A DNA stretch of 64,000 nt from NCBI GenBank assembly GCA_945882615.1, contig CAMCWK010000001.1, positions 62,001 to 126,000 of the forward strand. The letters run 5' to 3'. Under the pieces are notes generated by a model that was given only the letters and a program-made list of their open reading frames with translations, did no database searches and was not told the DNA's origin. How positions within the stretch are numbered: the stretch's first letter is position 1; each line of letters opens with the position of its first letter. The position numbers were made by a program, and so were the translations under genes. The stretch is from Rhizobium sp. Q54. Its GTDB lineage: Bacteria > Pseudomonadota > Alphaproteobacteria > Micropepsales > Micropepsaceae. This document shows positions 58,221 through 64,000 of this stretch, piece by piece.

Positions 58221-59519
58221 ATGACCCATTCACGCCGCGGCCTGATGAAAAGCATGGGACTGGGCATGGCCGGATTGCTGGCGGCCGAGCGCGCGCCGGT
58301 TCAGGCGCAACCAATCAATGCGGCCCGCGCCATGGTCAGCCCGCGCGATGCGATCAAGATCACCAGGCTGGAGATCATTCCGGTCAATTCGCTGCGCACC
58401 ATCTTCGTCAAGATGCACACCGACGCCGGCATCATCGGGATCGGCGAGGGCACGGTGGAAGGGCGCATCGCCACGGTGATGGCGGCGATCAAGGAGCTTG
58501 AGCCCTATCTGGTCGGCAAGGATCCGCGCCACCCGGCGCATCACTGGCAGGCGATCTACCGCCACGCTTTTTATCGCGGCGATATTGTCCTCACCAGCGC
58601 ACTGTCCGCGGTGGACATCGCCATGTGGGACATCAAGGGCAAGGCGCTGGGGACGCCAGTCTATGACCTTCTGGGCGGGCCGACGCGCGATCGCATCCGC
58701 GTCTATGGCCAGGCCGAGACTGTCGAGGACGCCAAGAAGGTTCTGGCCGAAGGCTATACCTCGCTCAAGACCAGCGTCAGCAGAAGCCGGGGACGGCTGT
58801 CGCGCTACTCCGAAAACCCGGATTTCCTCCAGGGCTTTGTCGAAAAGGTCGAGGCGATCCGCAATCTCGTGGGTCCGAAAGTCGATCTGGGCATCGAAAT
58901 GCATGCCGACCATCAGCCCCAGGTGGCAATGGTGATCATCAAGGCGATGGAGCGATTCCAGCCCTGGTGGTTCGAGGAGCCGATCCAGCACCAGAACCTG
59001 CCGTTGATGGCCGAGATGGCGAAGAAGACGCACATTCCCTTCGCCACCGGCGAGCGGATGGTCAGCAAGTATCAGTTCCGGGAATTGCTACAGGCCGGCG
59101 CGGCCTCCATCCTGCAGCCCGACATCACCCATTGCGGCGGGATCACCGAACTGAAGGCGATCGCGACGCTGGGCGACGCTTATTATGCGGCCATGATGCC
59201 CCATGCCCGCGAAGGCATTGTCGGCGCGGTGGCCTCGATGCATGTCTGCGCCGCGATCCCCAACTTCCTGGCGCATGAGCTGCCGTCTTTGCAGGCGGCG
59301 GTGGGCCGCCCCGACGTGCAGCGCAGCTATCTGGGCCGCAGCTATATCAAGAAGCCACTAACCATAACCGAGGGCCATGTCCTGCTGGCGGGCAATTTCG
59401 ACGGCCCGGGCCTGGGCATTGAGCTGGACGACAACCTGATCGACAATGAGCGCGGGGTGCCCGAATGGGAGTTCCCGGAAATGTGGGACAACTTCGACGG
59501 CTCGGTCCGGGACCATTGA
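58221..59519 (+). CDS. Tat-signal mandelate racemase/galactonate dehydratase-like enzyme
   Basis: The 432-residue protein has a twin-arginine signal (SRRGLMKSMGLGMAGLLAA) and then an enolase-superfamily enzyme like D-galactonate dehydratase (DgoD). The metal carboxylates are in GIEMHADHQ, WWFEEPIQ and ATGERMVSKYQFRELL, and the catalytic His is in MMPHAREGIVGAVASMHVCAAIPNFL, which aligns with DgoD's PHCPLGP block. The ligand normally Asp in DFHGRVH is Glu here. Family members are usually cytosolic, so export by Tat is unusual; a sugar acid may be dehydrated in the periplasm. Confidence 0.84.
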   Translation: MTHSRRGLMKSMGLGMAGLLAAERAPVQAQPINAARAMVSPRDAIKITRLEIIPVNSLRTIFVKMHTDAGIIGIGEGTVEGRIATVMAAIKELEPYLVGKDPRHPAHHWQAIYRHAFYRGDIVLTSALSAVDIAMWDIKGKALGTPVYDLLGGPTRDRIRVYGQAETVEDAKKVLAEGYTSLKTSVSRSRGRLSRYSENPDFLQGFVEKVEAIRNLVGPKVDLGIEMHADHQPQVAMVIIKAMERFQPWWFEEPIQHQNLPLMAEMAKKTHIPFATGERMVSKYQFRELLQAGAASILQPDITHCGGITELKAIATLGDAYYAAMMPHAREGIVGAVASMHVCAAIPNFLAHELPSLQAAVGRPDVQRSYLGRSYIKKPLTITEGHVLLAGNFDGPGLGIELDDNLIDNERGVPEWEFPEMWDNFDGSVRDH

Positions 59520-59602
59520 AATAGGAGACTATTCCGGCCGCGCAGGGCTGCCCGGCCCGCAAGGTTGATGATTTTCAAGGATTTGGCGGCTATATCTGGG
59601 GC

Positions 59603-60565
59603 ATGACCGTCGTGATTGACAAGCTGCGCCACCCCGAAAAGGCTCACCGCCCGGACAATGACATCCAGCGCAAGCCGGACTGGATTCGGGTCAAGGCGCC
59701 GGTGTCCCGCGAATATGTCGCCACCCGCGAAGTGGTGCGCGCCAACAAGCTGCACACCGTTTGCGAGGAAGCGGCCTGCCCGAATATCGGGGAGTGCTGG
59801 ACCAAGCGTCACGCCACCATGATGATCATGGGCGACACCTGCACCCGTGCCTGCGCCTTCTGCAATGTGAAGACCGGCTTACCGGGGTCGCTGGATGCGG
59901 ACGAGCCCGCCAATGTCGCCAATGGGGTGAAGACCCTGGGCCTGGCCCATGTGGTGATCACCTCGGTGGACCGGGACGACCTGGCCGATGGCGGCGCGGA
60001 CCATTTCGCGCGCGTGATCAACGCCATTCATGCCACCAGCCCCGGCACATCGGTCGAAGTGCTGACGCCCGATTTCCTGCGCAAGGATGGCGCGATTGAA
60101 GTCCTGATGGCGGCGCAGCCCGAAGTGTTCAACCACAATCTGGAAACCGTGCCGCGGCTGTATCTCAAGATACGTCCCGGCGCGCGCTACTTCACCTCGC
60201 TGCGCTTGCTGGAGAAGGCCAAGGAACTGATGCCGACCGGCTTCACCAAGTCCGGCCTGATGGTGGGGCTTGGCGAGACGCGCGAAGAGATCATGCAGGT
60301 CATGGACGACCTGCGCGCCGCGAAAGTCGATTTTCTCACCATCGGCCAGTATCTGCAGCCCACGCGCAAGCACGCCAAGCTGGAACGCTTCTGGACGCCG
60401 GAGGAATTCGCCAGCCTCGAAAGCATCGCCCGCGCCAAGGGCTTCCTGATGGTCTCGGCGTCGCCGCTGACCCGTTCGTCCTACCACGCCGACAGCGACT
60501 TCGCGCAGCTCAAGGCGGCACGTGTCAGCCAGCAGGCCGCGCGCGCCCCGGGAGTGGTTGCGTGA
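59603..60565 (+). CDS. lipA: Lipoyl synthase
   Basis: The 320-residue radical SAM enzyme inserts two sulfurs into octanoyl chains on lipoyl-dependent enzymes. The auxiliary cluster Cys are in [13 protein letters not shown] and the radical SAM cluster in [38 protein letters not shown] and [20 protein letters not shown] complete the family. A short perfect hairpin lies at its stop, and the COQ10-like gene follows. Confidence 0.97.
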   Translation: MTVVIDKLRHPEKAHRPDNDIQRKPDWIRVKAPVSREYVATREVVRANKLHTVCEEAACPNIGECWTKRHATMMIMGDTCTRACAFCNVKTGLPGSLDADEPANVANGVKTLGLAHVVITSVDRDDLADGGADHFARVINAIHATSPGTSVEVLTPDFLRKDGAIEVLMAAQPEVFNHNLETVPRLYLKIRPGARYFTSLRLLEKAKELMPTGFTKSGLMVGLGETREEIMQVMDDLRAAKVDFLTIGQYLQPTRKHAKLERFWTPEEFASLESIARAKGFLMVSASPLTRSSYHADSDFAQLKAARVSQQAARAPGVVA

Positions 60566-60583
60566 AAATCGACTGCGATTTTC
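60564..60583 (+). terminator. Hairpin at the end of lipA
   Basis: GAAAATCG-ACTG-CGATTTTC forms an 8-bp perfect stem and begins within the lipA stop codon. No T run follows, so it may pause or protect the mRNA instead of stopping transcription before the COQ10-like gene. Confidence 0.5.
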
Positions 60584-60607
60584 GCGCATGCCGCGACCAA
60601 TAGAATA

Positions 60608-61054
60608 ATGATTTCTCACCGCGAGACCCGCTTCGTGCCCTATCCGGCGGAGCTGATGTATGCGGTGGTGTCGGACGTTGAACAGTATCCGAAATTCCTG
60701 CCCTGGGTGGTGGCGCTGCGCGTGCTGTCGCGCGCCGAGAACCACCTGACGGCGGAAATGGCGGTGGGCTATGGCGCCTTGCGCGAACGCTATACCAGCG
60801 ACATCCGGCTCGATCCGGTGATGCGCCGGGTCGATGTCGCCCAGATCTCCGGGCCGTTCAAGACGCTGGAGAACCATTGGCGCTTTATCCCGCAAGGGGA
60901 GGGCTGCGAGATCGAGTTTTCCATCCAGTTCGAGTTCAAAAGCCGGTTGCTGCACGGCGTGGCCGGTGCCAAGTTTGAGAAAGTCATGCTGAAAATGACC
61001 GACGCCTTCGAGGCGCGGGCAAAAACCATAAAAGAAAACGGGGAAGCCGCATGA
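60608..61054 (+). CDS. COQ10/RatA-like START-fold ubiquinone-binding protein
   Basis: The 148-residue protein is a START-like (Polyketide_cyc) domain: TRFVPYPAELMYAVVSDVEQYPKFLPWVV, RVLSR, AEMAVGYGALRERYTS and FEFKSRLLHGVAGAKFEKVMLKMTDAFEARA. Close homologues are mitochondrial COQ10, which binds ubiquinone, and bacterial RatA. With ubiG elsewhere in the window, a ubiquinone role is the better guess. The next gene begins inside its stop (ATGA). Confidence 0.92.
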   Translation: MISHRETRFVPYPAELMYAVVSDVEQYPKFLPWVVALRVLSRAENHLTAEMAVGYGALRERYTSDIRLDPVMRRVDVAQISGPFKTLENHWRFIPQGEGCEIEFSIQFEFKSRLLHGVAGAKFEKVMLKMTDAFEARAKTIKENGEAA

Positions 61055-61926
61055 AGAAGTTTCTGTTCGCCGCGCTGCTGATCGCAGCCCCGGTCCATGC
61101 CGATGCCAAGACCATCCTGTTCGTCGGCAACAGCTTCACCTTCGGCGCGGGCTCGCCGGCGCATCACTATCGCACCGAGACGGTCACTGATCTCAATGGG
61201 CCCGACGCCAAGGGCAAACGGGTCGGCGGCGTACCGGCCATCTTCAAGGCCTTCTCGCAGCAGACGGGGCTGGATTATGATGTCAGCGTGGAAACCGTCG
61301 GCGGCAAGGGACTGGATTTTCACTATGCGGAAAAACGTGCACTGATCGACAAGCCATGGGACGTGGTGGTGATGCACGGCTACTCCACGCTGGATCAGGC
61401 CAATCCCGGCAATCCGGCGCTGCTGGTATCGTCCGCAAAACAGATCACCGACATGTTCCGCAGCCGCAACGCCAAAGCCGATATCTGGCTGACCGCCACC
61501 TGGAGCCGCGCCGACCAGACCTATCCGTCCGGCAAGCCGTGGACCGGCAAGCCAATCAGCCAGATGGGGATCGACGTGGCGGCCGGCTATGCCAGGGCAG
61601 CACAGAACGCCAAGGCGACTGGCGTCGTGCCGGTGGGCCTGGCGTGGAACCGCGCCTTCGCCGCGGGCGTGGCCGACGACAATCCCTATGACGGGATCGC
61701 GCCGGGCAAGGTCGATCTGTGGACCCACGACCATTATCACGGCAGCGTCTATGGCTATTATCTGGAAGCGTTGCTGGTGTTCGGCAAGGTGACGGGCAAG
61801 GACCCGCTGTCACTGGGCGAGAATGAAACCGTGGCGGATGACATGGGCTTTTCCAAATCCCAGACCAGGGCGCTGCAGCAGATCGCCCACGACCAGCTGG
61901 CGGCTTCAAACAAGCTCGGACAGTAA
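61051..61926 (+). CDS. Secreted SGNH/GDSL-type hydrolase
   Basis: The 291-residue protein has a signal peptide (MKKFLFAALLIAAPVHA) and SGNH blocks: ILFVGNSFTFG (block I, Ser in GNSF), VGGKGLD (block II), VVMHGYSTLDQ (block III) and the final DHYHGSVYGYYLEALLVFG with the Asp/His pair. It should cleave ester or acetyl groups, perhaps from envelope sugars; the substrate is unknown. It is coupled by ATGA to the COQ10-like gene and its 3' end overlaps cinA on the other strand by 21 bases. Confidence 0.78.
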   Translation: MKKFLFAALLIAAPVHADAKTILFVGNSFTFGAGSPAHHYRTETVTDLNGPDAKGKRVGGVPAIFKAFSQQTGLDYDVSVETVGGKGLDFHYAEKRALIDKPWDVVVMHGYSTLDQANPGNPALLVSSAKQITDMFRSRNAKADIWLTATWSRADQTYPSGKPWTGKPISQMGIDVAAGYARAAQNAKATGVVPVGLAWNRAFAAGVADDNPYDGIAPGKVDLWTHDHYHGSVYGYYLEALLVFGKVTGKDPLSLGENETVADDMGFSKSQTRALQQIAHDQLAASNKLGQ

Positions 61927-62397
61927 ATTCAGCGCCGCATCCAGCGTAGCCAGCCGCACTTCGGTGCGGCCGATGTCGCCGAATTCAAAAACGCGATGAA
62001 CAGCCGTGCCGTCCTTGCGCGCAAGGGCGATATGAACAAGCCCGATCGGTTTGGTTTCGGTGGCACCGCCGGGTCCGGCGATGCCGGTGACGGCAATGAC
62101 GATATCGGCATGGGCGTGTTTCAATGCACCCAGCGCCATCGCCTGGGCGACTTCTTCGGAAACCGCACCGTGCGCTTCCAGCAGGGTCTTGGACACGCCC
62201 AAAAGCTCGTGCTTGGCGTCATTGGAATAGGTGACAAAGCCGCGCTCGAACACATCGGACGAGCCCGCGATCTCGGTGAACAGACCGGCAATCAGTCCGC
62301 CGGTGCAGCTTTCCGCCGTGGCGAGCCGGAAACCCTTGGCGCGCAACTCGCCAAGCAGGGTAAAGGCGCGTGCGCGCAACTCGCTGGAAAAAATCAT
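61906..62397 (-). CDS. CinA C-terminal-domain amidase (PncC-like)
   Basis: The 163-residue protein is the stand-alone CinA C-terminal domain: RLATAESCTGGLIAGLFTEIAGSSDVFERGFVTYSNDAK, VAVTGIAGPGGAT, GLVHIALA. Such proteins hydrolyse nicotinamide mononucleotide to nicotinate mononucleotide in NAD recycling. Its ATG overlaps the pgpA stop (ATGA), so it belongs to the ispDF-pgpA-cinA operon. Confidence 0.93.
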   Translation of the reverse strand: MIFSSELRARAFTLLGELRAKGFRLATAESCTGGLIAGLFTEIAGSSDVFERGFVTYSNDAKHELLGVSKTLLEAHGAVSEEVAQAMALGALKHAHADIVIAVTGIAGPGGATETKPIGLVHIALARKDGTAVHRVFEFGDIGRTEVRLATLDAALNLLSELV

Positions 62398-62876
62398 AGC
62401 GGCACACCGATGCGGATCAGAACCACGACAAGCCCGGCCATCAACCCCGCCAGCATATCATCGGCCATGACGCCCAAGCCGCCTTCCAGCTTCTGATCGG
62501 CCCATGAGACCGGCCAGGGTTTCCAGATGTCGAACAGCCGGAAGAAGATGAAAGCCAGCGCCAGTGCGGGCAGGGAGATAACTGCGCCGGCTGCCCCCAG
62601 CGACATGACGGCGAAGGCGCAGGCTAGCCATTGCCCCGCCAGCTCGTCGATCACGCATTCGGATGGATCCTCGCGTCCCGTGGCGCTGACATGATCGCCG
62701 CAGGCATAAATGCCGATGACAAAGACCGCGATGCTGGCGGCCAGCAACGCACCGGCGCCGCCAGAAAGCGCGATCAGGAAGGCGAGCGGCATGGCGACCG
62801 CGCTCATCACCGTGCCGGGCGCAAACTTGAAATAGCCAATGCCGAAAACCGAGGCGAGGGCGGTGGAAAGCCTCAC
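62394..62876 (-). CDS. pgpA: Phosphatidylglycerophosphatase A
   Basis: The 160-residue membrane protein removes phosphate from phosphatidylglycerophosphate to make phosphatidylglycerol. It has GIGYFKFAPGTVMSAVAMPLAFLI, the acidic DPSECVIDELAGQWLA and the C-terminal FDIWKPWPVSWADQKLEGGLGVMADDMLAGLMAG, the latter being the signature. GTG 62876 overlaps the ispDF stop. It lies between ispDF and cinA in one operon. Confidence 0.95.
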   Translation of the reverse strand: MRLSTALASVFGIGYFKFAPGTVMSAVAMPLAFLIALSGGAGALLAASIAVFVIGIYACGDHVSATGREDPSECVIDELAGQWLACAFAVMSLGAAGAVISLPALALAFIFFRLFDIWKPWPVSWADQKLEGGLGVMADDMLAGLMAGLVVVLIRIGVPL

Positions 62877-64000
62877 AGCTTGACGGTGGCGATCGCCTGG
62901 GCGGCGATGCCTTCGCGGCGACCGGTAAAGCCCAGGCCTTCGGTGGTGGTTGCCTTCACGCTGACGCGCGTAGGATCAATCTTCAGTATCTCCGCGATCT
63001 TGGCCTTCATGGCGTTGCGATGCGGCCCGACCTTGGGGCGTTCGCAGATCAGCGTGACATCGACATGGTTGATGACGCCGCCCTTTTCGCGCACCAGCGC
63101 GGCGGCATGGTCGAGAAACTTCCACGAGGCCGCACCGCGCCACCGCTCGTCGGTCGGCGGGAAGTGCTGGCCGATATCGCCTTCGCCAATGCAGCCCAAG
63201 AGCGCGTCGGTGATGGCGTGCAGGCCGACATCGGCGTCGGAATGACCTTCCAGCCCATGGCTGTGCGGCACTTTCAAGCCGCACAGCCAGATGTGATCGC
63301 CATCGGTGAATTTGTGCACGTCATAGCCGGTGGCGGTGCGCACATCGCCCGTGCCCAGAAATGATTCCGCCAGCGCGAAATCTTCCTTGCGGGTCACCTT
63401 GATGTTCTTCTCTTCGCCTTCGACCATTTCGACCCTCATGCCTGCCAGTTCCGCCAGTGCGACGTCATCGGTGACGTCCTGCGCGGCATGGGCGCGATGC
63501 GCCGCCATGATCTTGGCATAGACAAAGCCCTGCGGCGTCTGGGCGCGATAAAGATTTTCGCGCGGCACCAGGCTCCAGCGCCCGTCGCTCTCGCGCCGTC
63601 GCAGCGTATCGGACGCCGCCACCATCGGCAGGGCGCCATCGGCGCCGCGTTCCAGCGCCTTCACCACGTCATCGATCACTTTGCGCGAAATCAGCGGGCG
63701 GGCGGCATCGTGGATCAGCACAAAGTCGGGACCGTCTTTTTCCAGCGCCTCCAGCCCGCGCCGGACCGATTGCTGGCGCGTGGCCCCGCCGGTTACGGGG
63801 GCAGGGAGGCCCAGACCGGCCAGCGCTTGGCGGGCCAGATCCCCCTGGCCCTGGCCGATCACCACCTGGACGGCCCATTCTTGTTCGGCAAAAAGTCCTG
63901 CAAATGCCCGGACGGTCCGGCGCAGCATGGGTTCCCCACCCAGCAATTCATATTGTTTGGGCAGGCCCAGCCCGGCGCGCTCACCCTTTCCGGCGGCGAC
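62873..64000 (-). CDS. ispDF: Bifunctional IspD/IspF enzyme of the MEP pathway (5' end beyond the window)
   Basis: The fused enzyme joins CDP-ME synthesis (IspD) and MEcPP synthesis (IspF), two steps before IspG in the MEP pathway. The visible IspD part begins AAGKGERAGLGLPKQYELLGG at the window end, then PMLRRTVRAF, LIHDAARPLISRKVID, RAQTPQGFVYAKI and VEGEEKNIKVTRKEDF. IspF starts with TGYDVHKF and has GLEGHSDADVGLHAITDALLG, GDIGQHFPPTD and the C-terminal KATTTEGLGFTGRREGIAAQAIA. The start codon lies a few residues upstream of the last base. pgpA overlaps its stop. Confidence 0.96.
   Translation of the reverse strand, partial: VAAGKGERAGLGLPKQYELLGGEPMLRRTVRAFAGLFAEQEWAVQVVIGQGQGDLARQALAGLGLPAPVTGGATRQQSVRRGLEALEKDGPDFVLIHDAARPLISRKVIDDVVKALERGADGALPMVAASDTLRRRESDGRWSLVPRENLYRAQTPQGFVYAKIMAAHRAHAAQDVTDDVALAELAGMRVEMVEGEEKNIKVTRKEDFALAESFLGTGDVRTATGYDVHKFTDGDHIWLCGLKVPHSHGLEGHSDADVGLHAITDALLGCIGEGDIGQHFPPTDERWRGAASWKFLDHAAALVREKGGVINHVDVTLICERPKVGPHRNAMKAKIAEILKIDPTRVSVKATTTEGLGFTGRREGIAAQAIATVKL

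Overview
This is a GC-rich chromosomal segment of an alphaproteobacterium, packed with genes on both strands. I see no rRNA, tRNA, CRISPR array, transposase or phage module. The assignment rests on gene families and gene orders typical of Alphaproteobacteria: Suv3-like helicase / S4 protein / FdxA / CarD; J-domain protein / CobS / CobT; aroB-aroK-xerD-accA; comF-grxC-nitrilase-DUF1178-ubiG; RodZ-like/ispG; prfA-prmC-DUF4167-clpB; lipA-COQ10-cinA-pgpA-ispDF. A ubiquinone respiratory chain (UbiG, COQ10-like) and polyhydroxyalkanoate storage (PhaZ) are implied. The genus cannot be fixed from the sequence alone.

Layout. 1-10 kb: envelope and accessory genes (FKBP isomerase, a GH17-GT2 fusion glucan synthase, a small membrane protein, a Kelch protein, a GlcD-type oxidoreductase coupled to Sua5, an SDR, MscS, a degenerate SNase-fold protein). 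10-21 kb: RNA and stress functions (CarD, FdxA, S4 protein, Suv3-like helicase, L28) and the J-protein/CobS/CobT operon. 21-28 kb: shikimate genes, XerD, AccA, a CsgG-like secreted protein and CorA. 28-34 kb: SecA divergent from ArgJ, then an orphan glycosyltransferase, OsmC and MutT. 34-39 kb: methyltransferase, ComF, glutaredoxin, nitrilase-family amidase, DUF1178, UbiG. 39-50 kb: LysC, PtsP, RodZ-like protein, IspG, RF1 with its methyltransferase, DUF4167 and ClpB behind a probable heat-shock promoter. 50-64 kb: M23 peptidase, S1/P1 nuclease, PHA depolymerase, GST, bacterioferritin with Bfd, acyl-CoA ligase, a Tat-exported enolase-superfamily enzyme, LipA, COQ10-like protein, an SGNH hydrolase, CinA, PgpA and IspDF (cut by the window end).

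Most genes are conserved housekeeping functions. No complete new defence or mobile system was found. The most unusual signals are regulatory or architectural: three tiny ORFs chained by ATGA overlaps into xerD; two alternative hairpins that would mask or free the argJ ribosome binding site; an in-frame triplication of the rpmB 3' end; matched palindromes flanking the bfd promoter; palindromic repeats in convergent gaps and in the lysC-ptsP gap; and five convergent gene pairs that share a four-base NTAG double stop. Odd proteins include a CorC-type CBS protein without its DUF21 membrane domain, a CsgG-like protein without curli genes, a Tat-signal galactonate-dehydratase homologue, and a bacterioferritin with no start codon at the conserved position.
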